The notes under the pieces were generated by a model, which saw only the letters and a list, made by a program, of their open reading frames with translations, was not told the DNA's origin and ran no database searches. From Bacillota bacterium (GTDB lineage Bacteria > Bacillota > Clostridia > Lachnospirales > Lachnospiraceae), in contig JAEXAX010000002.1 of the NCBI GenBank assembly GCA_023458035.1, positions 36,214 to 100,213 of the forward strand: a stretch of DNA of 64,000 nucleotides, given 5' to 3'. The position numbers and the translations under genes are program-made. Shown here piece after piece: positions 24,933 through 34,682 of this stretch (its first letter is position 1; each line of letters begins with the position of its first letter).

Positions 24933-26033
24933 ATGAATGAGATGAAAGACAACAGGGGGCGGGACTGGCCGGAAGTGTTGGTGGAGTGGTATCGTGAAAA
25001 CGGTCGTAAGCTTCCCTGGCGCGGCCGTGGCAATGCCTATTATACCTGGATCTCAGAGATCATGCTGCAGCAGACACGGGTGGAGGCGGTGAAACGTTAC
25101 TTCACCCGTTTTATTTTGGAGCTGCCGGATATCGCTGCCTTGGCCGCCTGCCGGGAGGAACGGTTGTTAAAGCTCTGGGAAGGTTTGGGGTATTACAGCC
25201 GGGTACGTAACCTGCAAAAGGCGGCTCGGCTGATTATGGAAGAGCATCAGGGTGAGCTGCCGCATTCGGTTAGGGAGCTGCTGGCTCTGCCCGGTATCGG
25301 AGACTATACCGCCGGCGCCATTGCCTCGATCGCGTATGACCAGCCGGCTCCGGCGGTTGATGGTAATGTATTGCGGGTAACTGCCAGGTTATTGGCGGAT
25401 GATACGAATATTTTGCTGCCGCAGATGAAAAAGCGGATCACCGCTTATATGCAGGGGCTGATGCCGGAAAACGGCAGCGGAGACCTGAACCAGGCGCTGA
25501 TGGATCTGGGAGCGTTGGTTTGTCTGCCCGGGAAGCCGAATTGTCAGAGCTGTCCGCTGACTGAGTTTTGTGAGGCCAGACGCAGCGGACGCGCTGAGGA
25601 ATTACCGGTGCGGGAAAAGGATACTTCCAAGAAAGTGGAAGAGAAAACCATTTTGGTGATTCAGTCGGGAGACCGTTATTTGATCTATAAACGACCGGTC
25701 AGGGGTCTGCTGGCCGGCCTTTATGGTCTGCCGGAGCTGGCCGGACATAAAGATGAGCGGGCCGTCAAGGCGGCCCTGGAAAAAGAAGGACTATTGCCGC
25801 TGGCCATTTGGCCGCTTCCGGCTGCCAAGCATGTTTTTACACATAGAGTCTGGCAAATGATCGGCTTTTTTGTTAAAATGGAAATAGAGACAGATTTTCC
25901 GGGGTCGCAGTCCGGCCTTTGGGTAACGAAAGAGGAGCTGGCAGCCCATTATCCGATCCCCGAAGCCTATCGGGCTTACAGACAGTGGCTGGAGGCGCCG
26001 GAGCAAATTCAGAAGGGTGGTATTTTATTATGA
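24933..26033 (+). CDS. mutY: A/G-specific adenine DNA glycosylase
   Basis: The 366-residue base-excision repair enzyme removes adenine mispaired with 8-oxoguanine. It has LPWRGRG and EIMLQQTRVEAV at the start, the helix-hairpin-helix LPGIGDYTAGAI, the catalytic Asp in PAVDGNVLRV, and the 4Fe-4S cluster C-x6-C-x2-C-x5-C around CLPGKPNCQSC. A NUDIX-like 8-oxoG recognition domain forms the last ~130 residues. It lies four bases after the ABC ATPase gene. Confidence 0.95.
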   Translation: MNEMKDNRGRDWPEVLVEWYRENGRKLPWRGRGNAYYTWISEIMLQQTRVEAVKRYFTRFILELPDIAALAACREERLLKLWEGLGYYSRVRNLQKAARLIMEEHQGELPHSVRELLALPGIGDYTAGAIASIAYDQPAPAVDGNVLRVTARLLADDTNILLPQMKKRITAYMQGLMPENGSGDLNQALMDLGALVCLPGKPNCQSCPLTEFCEARRSGRAEELPVREKDTSKKVEEKTILVIQSGDRYLIYKRPVRGLLAGLYGLPELAGHKDERAVKAALEKEGLLPLAIWPLPAAKHVFTHRVWQMIGFFVKMEIETDFPGSQSGLWVTKEELAAHYPIPEAYRAYRQWLEAPEQIQKGGILL

Positions 26034-27052
26034 AATTATTATCAGTGGCAATTCCCTGCTACAACTCGATGGACTACATGGATCGCAGTATCGAATCCGT
26101 GCTGAAAGGCGGAGAGGAAGTTGAGATTATCATCGTGGATGACGGTTCGGTGGATGATACCGGCTTGATCGCGGATAAATACGCCTCGAAATATCCGAAT
26201 ATTATTAAGGCTGTGCATCAGCCGAACGGCGGTCATGGTGAGGCGGTCAATACCGGCCTGAAGCATGCCACCGGGAAATACTTTAAGGTGCTGGACAGTG
26301 ATGATCGCCTGGACGAAAAAGCGCTGTTAAAGGTATTGGATACCATTCGCGGCTGGGAACAGTCGGCGACCATCGTCGATATGCTGGTTTGTAATTTTGT
26401 TTATGACAAGCAGGGGGCGACGCGTAAAAAACGCATGAGCTATCAGAAGGCTTTCCCGCAGAACAAGGTGTTTACCTGGGATATGACATCATCGCTGAAG
26501 CGTGGTCAGTACATCCTGATGCACTCGGTCATCTATCGTCGTGAGCTGCTGCTGGCCTGCGGTCTGGAACTGCCGAAGCACACCTTCTATGTGGATAATA
26601 TCTTTATCTTCCAGCCGCTGCCGAGCGTTAATACCCTGTATTATATGGATGTTAACCTCTATTGGTATTTTATCGGCCGTGAGGATCAGTCGGTCAACGA
26701 AAAGGTGATGATCGGGCGTATCGATCAGCAGATTCGTGTCAATAAGCTGATGATCGATCAATATGAGCAGATGCGTGAGCATATTAACAGCAAGAGACTT
26801 GATCGTTATATGTTAAGCTATCTGGAGATCATCACAGCGGTAACCAATATATTGGCCATTCGTTCCAAGCTGGATGAAAACATGGTCAAAAAGGATGAAC
26901 TGTGGCGTTACCTGGAAGAGCATTCGCCGGTGGCCTACCAAAAGATCCGCGGCGGACTGATCGGCCGTTTCTTCCATATTCCGGGGAAGAAGGGCCTGTT
27001 CCTGGCCAACGCCATTTACACGGTATATCGGAAGCTTTATGGCTTTAACTAA
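26030..27052 (+). CDS. Family 2 glycosyltransferase
   Basis: The 340-residue cytoplasmic protein begins MKLLSVAIPCYNSMDYM, has IIIVDDGSVDDT and the DxD-like LDSDDR. This is the GT-A fold of GT2 enzymes that build cell-wall or surface glycans from nucleotide sugars. ATG 26030 overlaps the mutY stop (TTATGA) and is clearly better than an in-frame start within mutY. No membrane helix is obvious. The acceptor is unknown, and no other glycan-synthesis genes are near. Confidence 0.88.
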   Translation: MKLLSVAIPCYNSMDYMDRSIESVLKGGEEVEIIIVDDGSVDDTGLIADKYASKYPNIIKAVHQPNGGHGEAVNTGLKHATGKYFKVLDSDDRLDEKALLKVLDTIRGWEQSATIVDMLVCNFVYDKQGATRKKRMSYQKAFPQNKVFTWDMTSSLKRGQYILMHSVIYRRELLLACGLELPKHTFYVDNIFIFQPLPSVNTLYYMDVNLYWYFIGREDQSVNEKVMIGRIDQQIRVNKLMIDQYEQMREHINSKRLDRYMLSYLEIITAVTNILAIRSKLDENMVKKDELWRYLEEHSPVAYQKIRGGLIGRFFHIPGKKGLFLANAIYTVYRKLYGFN

Positions 27053-28031
27053 GATGAATCAGGAGCTGTTATCCGCCCTTTCGGTGGTGACAAAGGAGGA
27101 ACAGACCATTCTCGATACCCATGGAGGGATTGATGAAGGGCTGTATTTCAGGGAGAATGAGCTGGTGATCGACAGCCGCAAGCTGCTCAGCAAAGGGCGG
27201 CTGATCGAGATACGGCCGCATACCCGTTTTGTTCATTTTCCGCCGCATCGGCATAATTATATAGAAGTGATCTATATGTGTCGGGGCATCACCACCCATA
27301 TTTTGGATGGTACTGAACTGGTGTTGGAGGCCGGAGATCTGCTGTTTCTCAATCAACATACCAAGCAGGAAATTCTTCCGGCCGGGCTGGATGATATCGC
27401 CGTTAACTTTATTATCCTGCCGGAATTTTTTCAGCCGGCCTTTTCCATGATCTCCATGGAGGAAAGCCTGTTGCGTTCCTTTCTGATGGATGCTTTGCTG
27501 GAGAAAAACGGTCAGTATTCCTACCTGCGTTTTCAGGTGGGAGAGGTGCTTCCGGTGCAGAACCTGATCGAAAATATGATCTGGACTTTGTTTTACGAGC
27601 ATTCAAACAAACGGCGCAGCCAGCAGCTGACTATGGGACTGCTGCTGCTGGAGCTGGTCAATCATATGGATAAGATGCAGACCGGTATCGGCGGCTATGA
27701 TCGCGAGTTGATCGGCGCCAGCCTGAATTATGTGGACGAGCATTATCGTGACGGCAGCCTGGCCGGCTTGGCCGAGCTATTGTCGGTAGATTTGATCTGG
27801 CTTAGCAAGGAGATCAAAAAGCGTACCGGCAAGACTTATAAAGAACTGCTGCAGACCCGTCGTCTGGAGCAGGCAATTTACCTGCTGGAGACCAGCCTGT
27901 TATCGGTTGAGGATATCACCCGGGCCATCGGTTATGATAATAAGAGTTATTTTTACCGTTTGTTTGAGCGCCGTTTCGGCTGTCGGCCGGCCGAGTACAG
28001 AAAAAAGCATCGCCTGATCAATGGCAAATAA
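27039..28031 (+). CDS. AraC family regulator, probable rhamnose regulator
   Basis: The 330-residue protein has an N-terminal cupin sensor domain (FPPHRHNYIEVIYMCRG, then LVLEAGDLLFLNQH). The C-terminal double helix-turn-helix includes LAELLSVDLIWLSKEIKK, and DITRAIGYDNKSYFYRLFERRFG matches the AraC signature. It overlaps the glycosyltransferase gene by 14 bases but sits 175 bases before rhaA, so it is the natural candidate regulator of the rhamnose operon. Confidence 0.85.
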   Translation: MALTKMNQELLSALSVVTKEEQTILDTHGGIDEGLYFRENELVIDSRKLLSKGRLIEIRPHTRFVHFPPHRHNYIEVIYMCRGITTHILDGTELVLEAGDLLFLNQHTKQEILPAGLDDIAVNFIILPEFFQPAFSMISMEESLLRSFLMDALLEKNGQYSYLRFQVGEVLPVQNLIENMIWTLFYEHSNKRRSQQLTMGLLLLELVNHMDKMQTGIGGYDRELIGASLNYVDEHYRDGSLAGLAELLSVDLIWLSKEIKKRTGKTYKELLQTRRLEQAIYLLETSLLSVEDITRAIGYDNKSYFYRLFERRFGCRPAEYRKKHRLINGK

Positions 28032-28068
28032 GGACACTGTTTTAATCAAATAGGGTCCTTATTTTTTT
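28026..28068 (+). terminator. Terminator overlapping the AraC stop codon
   Basis: AAATAAGGAC at 28026-28035 pairs with GTCCTTATTT at 28055-28064, followed by a T run to 28068. The stop codon lies within the left arm. Confidence 0.75.
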
Positions 28069-28206
28069 GTCCCGGATATCATATACTGGACTTACTACAT
28101 GATGCTTGGATGCTTGCAGGATAGCGGTCAGGCATATATCAGAACAGAGTCGGTTCATGGATAACAGACAGCCCGGAAGCGGCCGTCGGCGTTAAAGGAG
28201 GACAAT

Positions 28207-29463
28207 ATGTCAATAGCGGAATGTTACGAATCAGCCAAGCAAATATATGCAAAATGGGACATTGATACAGAGGCCGTGCTGGAAACCCTGGCGAAGGTAC
28301 CTGTATCAGTACATTGTTGGCAGGGGGATGATGTCGGTGGGTTTGATCATGAGGGAAGTCTGTCAGGCGGAATCCAGACGACCGGCAACTATCCGGGTAA
28401 GGCAACCACACCGCAGCAGCTGATGGATGACTTTGATCAGGCGATTGCTCTGGTGCCGGGCACCAAGAAGCTGAACCTGCATGCCAATTATGCCATCTTC
28501 GACACAGGAGAGTGGGTTGATAGAGATGCGCTGGAGCCGAAGCATTTTGCACCGTGGGTAGCCTATGCTAAAGAAAGAGGCTTGGGTTTAGACTTTAACC
28601 CGACCTTTTTTGCACATCCGAAGTCTGCTGTCGGAACTCTGACCAGTACCGAGGAAGAAATTCGGGCTTTTTGGATCAGACACGGTCAGGCCTGTCTGCG
28701 CATCTCGGAATACTTTGCCAATGAGACCGATATTCCCTGTGTTATGAACATCTGGATTCCGGATGGCTTTAAGGATATTCCGGCTGATCGACTCGGCCCG
28801 CGAGCCAGATATATGGATTCTCTGGATCAGATCCTGAGCATTGACTATGACCGTTCCAAGGTATTGGTTTGTATCGAATCCAAAGTCTTCGGCATCGGTT
28901 TGGAGTCATATACCGCCGGTTCCGCTGAGTTTACCGGCAACTATGTGATGACTAAAGAGGGAACCATCCCCCTAATGGATAACGGTCATTATCATCCGAC
29001 CGAGATGGTATCGGATAAAATCGCCTCCATGCTGCTGTTCCATGAAAAGCTGGCTCTTCATGTGACCCGTCCGGTACGTTGGGACAGTGATCATGTAGTT
29101 CGCTTTGATGATGAAACCAAAGAGATCTGTAAGGAAATTGTAAGCAACGGCGCTCTGGATCGCGTTTTCCTGGCTACCGACTTCTTCGATGCCAGCATCA
29201 ATCGCATCGCCGCCTGGGTGATCGGGCTGCGCAATGTACAGAAGGCCTTATTGGCCGGCCTGCTATTGCCGCATGCCAAGCTGAAGGAATTACAGGATGC
29301 CCGGAAATTCACCGAACTGCTGATGTTGCAGGAGGAGCTGAAAACCTACCCGATGGGAGCAGTTTGGGATATGTACTGTGAGCGTGCCGGTGTGCCGGTT
29401 CAGGAGAGCTGGTATGAGGTGGTTCGTAAGTACGAAGAGGAAGTATTAAGTAAGAGAGGCTGA
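28207..29463 (+). CDS. rhaA: L-rhamnose isomerase
   Basis: The 418-residue enzyme converts L-rhamnose to L-rhamnulose. The N-terminal VPVSVHCWQGDDVGGFD, the LNLHANYAIFD block, LGLDFNPTFFAHP and the metal-site region MDNGHYHPTE are characteristic. Length matches the family (~419). It opens the rhamnose operon, which also has an ABC importer and a mutarotase. Rhamnulokinase and rhamnulose-1-phosphate aldolase are not in the window. Confidence 0.96.
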   Translation: MSIAECYESAKQIYAKWDIDTEAVLETLAKVPVSVHCWQGDDVGGFDHEGSLSGGIQTTGNYPGKATTPQQLMDDFDQAIALVPGTKKLNLHANYAIFDTGEWVDRDALEPKHFAPWVAYAKERGLGLDFNPTFFAHPKSAVGTLTSTEEEIRAFWIRHGQACLRISEYFANETDIPCVMNIWIPDGFKDIPADRLGPRARYMDSLDQILSIDYDRSKVLVCIESKVFGIGLESYTAGSAEFTGNYVMTKEGTIPLMDNGHYHPTEMVSDKIASMLLFHEKLALHVTRPVRWDSDHVVRFDDETKEICKEIVSNGALDRVFLATDFFDASINRIAAWVIGLRNVQKALLAGLLLPHAKLKELQDARKFTELLMLQEELKTYPMGAVWDMYCERAGVPVQESWYEVVRKYEEEVLSKRG

Positions 29464-29545
29464 TAAGTCGGTATATCATGTTCAGAAATGAGATTTAATA
29501 TGAAACTCTGTAGCAGTAAGAAAGTTGGTTAGAGGAGGAGCTCAG

Positions 29546-31051
29546 GTGGCTGATTATATCCTGGAATTAAAAGATATCACAAAGATTTTCCCCGGTGTCA
29601 AAGCGCTGAACAACGTATCCTTTTCTTTAAAGAAGGGCGAGGTTCACGCATTGATGGGAGAAAATGGAGCCGGAAAATCGACCTTTATCAAGGTTATTAC
29701 CGGTGTTCATAAGGCCGAAGAAGGAGAGATGTATCTGGATGGCAAGAAGGTGGATTTCAGAGGACCGCATGATGCGCAGGCAGCCGGTATCGCCGCCGTA
29801 TATCAGCATCCGACCTCGTATCCGGATCTGACAGTTACGGAGAATATCTTTATGGGGCATGAGATCATCCGTCACGGCGTGATCCGGTGGAAGGAAATGC
29901 ATCGTGAGGCGCAGGCCCTGCTGGACCAGCTGCAGGCTGAGTTTAAACCGACGGTTGAGATGGGAACCTTAAGCGTGGCGGAACAGCAGATGGTGGAGAT
30001 CGCCAAAGCCTTATCGACCCATGCTAAGATCATCATTTTGGATGAGCCGACAGCGGCCCTGACCAAGAATGAATCCGAGAAACTGTACAGCATCGTTGAC
30101 AGACTGCGAGAAGAAGGTGTTTCGATTATCTTTATTTCGCATCGTTTTGAGGACATGTATCGACTGGCCAGCCGTGTTACGGTCTTTCGTGATTCGCAGT
30201 ATATCGGCACCTATGACGTGGACGGTATCACAAATGCCGATCTGATCAAAGCCATGGTCGGTCGTGAAATCAATGATCTTTTTCCGAAGCCGGAGGTGAA
30301 GCTTGGGGAGGAAGTATTGCGGGTAGAGAAGCTGAGTCGTATCGGCTACTTTAAAAATGTGTCTTTTTCGGTGAAGGCGGGAGAGATCCTCGGCCTGACC
30401 GGTCTGGTCGGAGCCGGACGTACGGAGGTGGTACAAAGCATCTGCGGAATCACCCGTCCGGACAGCGGTCATATTTATCTGGAAGGTCGTGAGATACAAA
30501 TCAAAAAGCCGGTAGACGCGCAGAATCAGGGTATCGTCCTGCTGCCGGAGGATCGTCAAAAAGAAGGATTGATCTTAAGCTGGGGGCTGGGGGACAATGT
30601 TATGCTGTCGACCATGAAAAAATATGCCAAAGCCGGCTTTAATGCTGTAAAGAAGGAGCGAGAGATTGCCAGGCAGTTATTGGAGGATGTGGATACCAAG
30701 GCGGTGACCATCTTTGACCCGGCCTATTCTTTATCCGGCGGCAATCAGCAGAAGGTAGTAGTAGCCAAGGCCCTCGGTCAGGATAAGAAGGTCATCATCA
30801 TGGATGAACCGACCAAGGGGGTAGATGTCGGCGCTAAGGCGGAAATTTATCAGATCATGGGAGAACTGGCCAAGGAAGGTTATGCCATCATCATGATTTC
30901 ATCGGAGATGCCGGAGATCCTCGGTATGGCCGACCGTATTGTCGTGATGTGCAATGGCCGAGTGACCGGAGAATTAATGAGAGAAGAAGTAACACAGGAG
31001 GCCATTCTGGAATTGGCCATGGTAAATAGTGGGAAGGGGGGAAAGGAATGA
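29546..31051 (+). CDS. Sugar ABC transporter ATPase, probable rhamnose importer
   Basis: The 501-residue RbsA/MglA-type protein has two ATPase cassettes. The first has GENGAGKSTFIK and LDEPTAAL; the second has the degenerate loop GLVGAGRTE plus LSGGNQQKVV and MDEPTKGVD. GTG 29546, preceded by GAGGAGG, is chosen over a TTG at 29525. The context of rhaA and rhaM points to L-rhamnose as substrate. It overlaps the next permease start by four bases. Confidence 0.92.
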   Translation: MADYILELKDITKIFPGVKALNNVSFSLKKGEVHALMGENGAGKSTFIKVITGVHKAEEGEMYLDGKKVDFRGPHDAQAAGIAAVYQHPTSYPDLTVTENIFMGHEIIRHGVIRWKEMHREAQALLDQLQAEFKPTVEMGTLSVAEQQMVEIAKALSTHAKIIILDEPTAALTKNESEKLYSIVDRLREEGVSIIFISHRFEDMYRLASRVTVFRDSQYIGTYDVDGITNADLIKAMVGREINDLFPKPEVKLGEEVLRVEKLSRIGYFKNVSFSVKAGEILGLTGLVGAGRTEVVQSICGITRPDSGHIYLEGREIQIKKPVDAQNQGIVLLPEDRQKEGLILSWGLGDNVMLSTMKKYAKAGFNAVKKEREIARQLLEDVDTKAVTIFDPAYSLSGGNQQKVVVAKALGQDKKVIIMDEPTKGVDVGAKAEIYQIMGELAKEGYAIIMISSEMPEILGMADRIVVMCNGRVTGELMREEVTQEAILELAMVNSGKGGKE

Positions 31052-32040
31052 AAGAAAAAAAGAGTTTGTGGAAGACCCTGACGGCTTCCCGTGAAGCCAG
31101 CCTGCTGATCGTTCTGATCCTCTTATGTGCGGCTATTTCTATTAAGAGCCCGGCCTTCCTGACCTTTAAGTCTATCACCGATATGCTGAAAAACAATGCG
31201 GTTGTTATGATCATGGCCCTCGGTATGCTGAGTGTTTTGCTGATCGGCGGTATCGATATCTCGATCATGTCGACTTTGGCTTTATCCGGTATGATCATCG
31301 GTATGCTGGCCAAGTATAAGGTTGTGACATCGACGCCGATATTGTTTGCGATCGCCATCGCCGTCGGTATCCTCTGCGGTGCTGTGGTCGGTCTGACAGC
31401 TGCCTACGGTCGGGTGCTTCCGATCATCGCTACCATGGGCTTTATGTATATCTACCGCGGTCTGGCTTATATCATCAGCAATAGCGAGTGGGCCAGTGCC
31501 GATAACCTGGGCTCCTTTAAGGACTTTGGTACCGGCCGACTGTTTGGCGTTTATTATGTCATCTGGGTAGCGCTTGTGATCTATATTGTATTCTATGTCG
31601 TGATGAAATGGACCCGTATCGGCCGACAGGTCTATGCTGTCGGCAGCAATAAGGAAGCGGCTCTGATCTCAGGTATCAATACCAAGCGTGTGACTTTTCT
31701 GGTCTATACGGTAATGGGTACGCTGGCCGGTCTGGGCGGCGCACTGGCGGTTTCGATCTATGCATCGGCCCAGCCGAATATGCTTTACGGAAAAGAAATG
31801 GATGTGATCGCAGCCTGCGTCATCGGCGGTGTCAGCATGTCCGGCGGTCGTGGCTCGGTTCTCGGAGCGCTGATGGGTTCGATCATTCTGGCAGTTATCG
31901 CCAAGGCTTTGCCGCTGGTGGGAATTGATTCTATCGCCCAGAATACTGTAAAAGGTGTGATTATTATGTCTGTTGTGATCTTAAATGTAATCGCGCAGCT
32001 GATGATGGAGAAGAATGTCAGAAAAGAAAGGGAGATGTAG
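31048..32040 (+). CDS. Sugar ABC transporter permease (first of two)
   Basis: The 330-residue RbsC-type membrane protein has many hydrophobic segments, the family motif LLIGGIDISIMS, and AACVIGGVSMSGGRGS near the C-terminus. It pairs with the next permease as a heterodimer, as in known rhamnose importers of the RhaP/RhaQ type. Confidence 0.92.
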   Translation: MKEKKSLWKTLTASREASLLIVLILLCAAISIKSPAFLTFKSITDMLKNNAVVMIMALGMLSVLLIGGIDISIMSTLALSGMIIGMLAKYKVVTSTPILFAIAIAVGILCGAVVGLTAAYGRVLPIIATMGFMYIYRGLAYIISNSEWASADNLGSFKDFGTGRLFGVYYVIWVALVIYIVFYVVMKWTRIGRQVYAVGSNKEAALISGINTKRVTFLVYTVMGTLAGLGGALAVSIYASAQPNMLYGKEMDVIAACVIGGVSMSGGRGSVLGALMGSIILAVIAKALPLVGIDSIAQNTVKGVIIMSVVILNVIAQLMMEKNVRKEREM

Positions 32041-32041
32041 C

Positions 32042-33055
32042 ATGGCTGGAAAATCCGGAAGAAGTATCGCCAACCGGCCGGAGAAGTCACTGAAAAAGAT
32101 GCTTCTCAGCTGGGAAGGGATGCTGGTACTCATTTTTGCGATTGTACTCGTTTTTTGCAGAAGCATTTCACCGAACTTTACCGTTCAGAATATCATTCGT
32201 GAGATGCCGAAATATGTAACCGAAATCTTCATTATGCTGGCCATGGCCTATATCCTGATTATGGGTGAAATCGACATCTCGGTCGGTGCGACGGTGTGTT
32301 TATCTGCTACGCTGGCCTGTCTTGGCACCAATCAGGGCCTGTCTTTTCCGATCGTGATTCTGATCGGGCTGATTGCCGGCTTGGTTTGCGGCCTGCTCAA
32401 CGGCTTGATTCTGACTACCTTTACCGGACTGCCGCCGATGATCGTCACGCTGGCAACACAGATCATTTACCGTGGGATCGCCGAGATCGTACTTGGCAGC
32501 GGCGGATCAATTTCTTTGAAGAATAATAAGGGCTTTCGGATGCTGGCCGGAAAGATCGGCATCATCCCCTATATCTTTTATGTGGTCGTGCTTCTGGCCG
32601 TTATATTTGCGGTGGTGCTGGCCAAGACGACCTTTGGCCGCAGTGTTTATGCCATCGGCTCGAATCGTCTGGCAGCTTATTATGCCGGTGTTCCGGTACA
32701 ACGCATTCGTCTGATTCTGTACAGTGTGATCGGTTTGATGTCCGGACTGGCAGCCCTTTTCCTGGTATCCTCGCTTTACGGTGCGAATACCACCACCGGC
32801 AGCGGTTTTGAAATGGACGCCATAGCTATGGCTGTGTTCGGCGGAATTTCTACAGCCGGCGGCAAGGGGCGTTTGGCCGGCGGTATTATCTCGGCTGCCA
32901 TTATCATTTGTCTGCGAATCGGCCTGGGACAGGTTAATATGAACCCGCAGTTGATTTTGGTCATTCTCGGCATCCTGTTGATTTTGGCGGTACTGCTGCC
33001 GAATATCAGCGCAGATCTGAAGGCTAAAAGAAAGGTCGCTTCAACCAAGGCGTAA
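32042..33055 (+). CDS. Sugar ABC transporter permease (second of two)
   Basis: The 337-residue RbsC-type permease has LIMGEIDISVGATV and AMAVFGGISTAGGKG. An upstream in-frame ATG at 32015 lies inside the previous gene; ATG 32042 with GGGAG ten bases before it is preferred. It probably forms the membrane channel with the preceding permease. Confidence 0.92.
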   Translation: MAGKSGRSIANRPEKSLKKMLLSWEGMLVLIFAIVLVFCRSISPNFTVQNIIREMPKYVTEIFIMLAMAYILIMGEIDISVGATVCLSATLACLGTNQGLSFPIVILIGLIAGLVCGLLNGLILTTFTGLPPMIVTLATQIIYRGIAEIVLGSGGSISLKNNKGFRMLAGKIGIIPYIFYVVVLLAVIFAVVLAKTTFGRSVYAIGSNRLAAYYAGVPVQRIRLILYSVIGLMSGLAALFLVSSLYGANTTTGSGFEMDAIAMAVFGGISTAGGKGRLAGGIISAAIIICLRIGLGQVNMNPQLILVILGILLILAVLLPNISADLKAKRKVASTKA

Positions 33056-33119
33056 ATCGGTTGATGACATATACAAACATTATTCATGAAGCAAACTAAA
33101 AAACAAGGAGGAAACATTC

Positions 33120-34202
33120 ATGAAGAAGAGAGTATTAAGTTTAGCGGTATTAGCAGTTATGGTCGGCTCGATGCTGATGGGCTGCGCTAAGGGAGGAAAC
33201 TCCACAAAGAGTACAGGGACTACCGCAGACAGCACCAAGAGTGAGGGGACCAAGACAACCGACGGCAAGAAGAAATATGCCATCGTAACTAAGGCGACCG
33301 GAAATCCGTATATGGAAAAGTCGGCCGAAGGTTTCAAGGAAGTGATCGAGAAGGCCGACGGAGAGGCTGTTATAAAGCATCCGGAAGCTGCCACCGCGGA
33401 TGCACAGGTATCCGTTATCCAGTCTTTGATCTCTCAGGGTGTAGATTCTATTGCTATCGCCGGTAATGATGCAAATGCATTACAGGCCGCTTTGGAGGAT
33501 GCCATGAAGGCCGGTATCAAGGTTTCCGCCTTTGACTCAAATGTAAATGCCGACAGTCGTCAGGTGTTTGCAAATCAGGCCGGTGTACAGGAAATCGGTC
33601 AGACGCTGATGGATGCCGTGATGGACATTACCGGTGGTGAAGGTCAGTGGGCGATTCTGTCCGCCACATCACAGGCTACCAACCAGAACGCATGGATCGA
33701 TGCCATGAAAGAAATCATGAAGGACAGCAAGTACTCAAAGCTAGAGCTGGTAGAAGTGGCTTACGGTGATGATGAGCCGCAGAAATCCACCGACCAGACA
33801 CAGGCGCTGTTACAGAAATATCCGAAGCTGAAAGTGATCTGTGCACCGACCACCGTTGGTATCAATGCGGCTGCCAAGGTATTACAGGATGAAAAATCTC
33901 ATGTGAAACTGACCGGTCTCGGTCTGCCGTCCGAAATGGCCGAATACATCGGTGCTGACGATGCTCACTCCTGCCCGTATATGTATCTGTGGAATCCGAT
34001 CGAACTGGGAAGATTGGCAGCCTACACATCCATCGCTTTGGTAGACGGCACCATCACCGGTAAGGAGGGCGATGCTTTCAAGGCTGGCGATATGGGCGAC
34101 TATAAGGTCGTAGCGGCCAGCGACGGCGGAACCGAGATTATCCTCGGCGCACCGTTTAAGTTTGATTCCAAGAATATTGCAGAGTGGAAGGATGTATATT
34201 AA
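33120..34202 (+). CDS. Sugar-binding lipoprotein, probable rhamnose binder
   Basis: The 360-residue protein has a lipoprotein signal ending MLMGCAKGG, then a Ser/Thr/Lys-rich linker and a periplasmic-binding fold of the ribose/rhamnose (peripla_BP_4) type: VTKATGNPYMEKSAEGF, SQGVDSIAIAGND and KVSAFDSNV. It would deliver L-rhamnose to the two permeases. The start has a strong AAGGAGG. Confidence 0.9.
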   Translation: MKKRVLSLAVLAVMVGSMLMGCAKGGNSTKSTGTTADSTKSEGTKTTDGKKKYAIVTKATGNPYMEKSAEGFKEVIEKADGEAVIKHPEAATADAQVSVIQSLISQGVDSIAIAGNDANALQAALEDAMKAGIKVSAFDSNVNADSRQVFANQAGVQEIGQTLMDAVMDITGGEGQWAILSATSQATNQNAWIDAMKEIMKDSKYSKLELVEVAYGDDEPQKSTDQTQALLQKYPKLKVICAPTTVGINAAAKVLQDEKSHVKLTGLGLPSEMAEYIGADDAHSCPYMYLWNPIELGRLAAYTSIALVDGTITGKEGDAFKAGDMGDYKVVAASDGGTEIILGAPFKFDSKNIAEWKDVY

Positions 34203-34205
34203 AAA

Positions 34206-34523
34206 ATGATCGTTCGCAAAGGCTTTAAAATGTATTTGAATCCCGGCATGGAAGAGGAATACAAGAGACGCCACGATAAGCTTTGGCCCGAGATGCGCAG
34301 GATGATCCATGAATATGGCGGACGACATTACTCCATTTTTCTGGATCGCGAGACCAATACTTTATTCGGTTATATCGAACTGGAGGATGAGGAGAAGTGG
34401 AGCCGGAGTGCCGAAACAGCGATCTGTCGTAAATGGTGGGATTACATGGCCGATATCATGGCTGTGAATCCGGACAACAGTCCGATCAGCACAGATCTGG
34501 TGCCGCTGTTTTATCTGGACTGA
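34206..34523 (+). CDS. rhaM: L-rhamnose mutarotase
   Basis: The 105-residue enzyme interconverts the alpha and beta anomers of L-rhamnose. It shows FKMYLNPGMEEEYKRRHD with the conserved His, GGRHYSIFLD and the C-terminal LVPLFYLD. It lies three bases after the binding-protein gene and closes the operon. Its presence is the best proof that the whole operon handles rhamnose. Confidence 0.95.
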   Translation: MIVRKGFKMYLNPGMEEEYKRRHDKLWPEMRRMIHEYGGRHYSIFLDRETNTLFGYIELEDEEKWSRSAETAICRKWWDYMADIMAVNPDNSPISTDLVPLFYLD

Positions 34524-34566
34524 GAAACGTCTTTCATTTAAATGCCGGCATATTTGTATAGGTCAC

Positions 34567-34608
34567 AAGAGTTGTCTGTCTGAAAGGTGGACAACTCTTT
34601 TATTTTAC
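34567..34608 (+). terminator. Terminator of the rhamnose operon
   Basis: AAGAGTTGTC at 34567-34576 pairs perfectly with GACAACTCTT at 34590-34599 and is followed by a T-rich tract. Confidence 0.8.
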
Positions 34609-34682
34609 GGTATTATCTTTCATAGTCGGAAAACATGACGGTGATAGAGTTGTCTGACAATAAGATACAGAGGATATACACA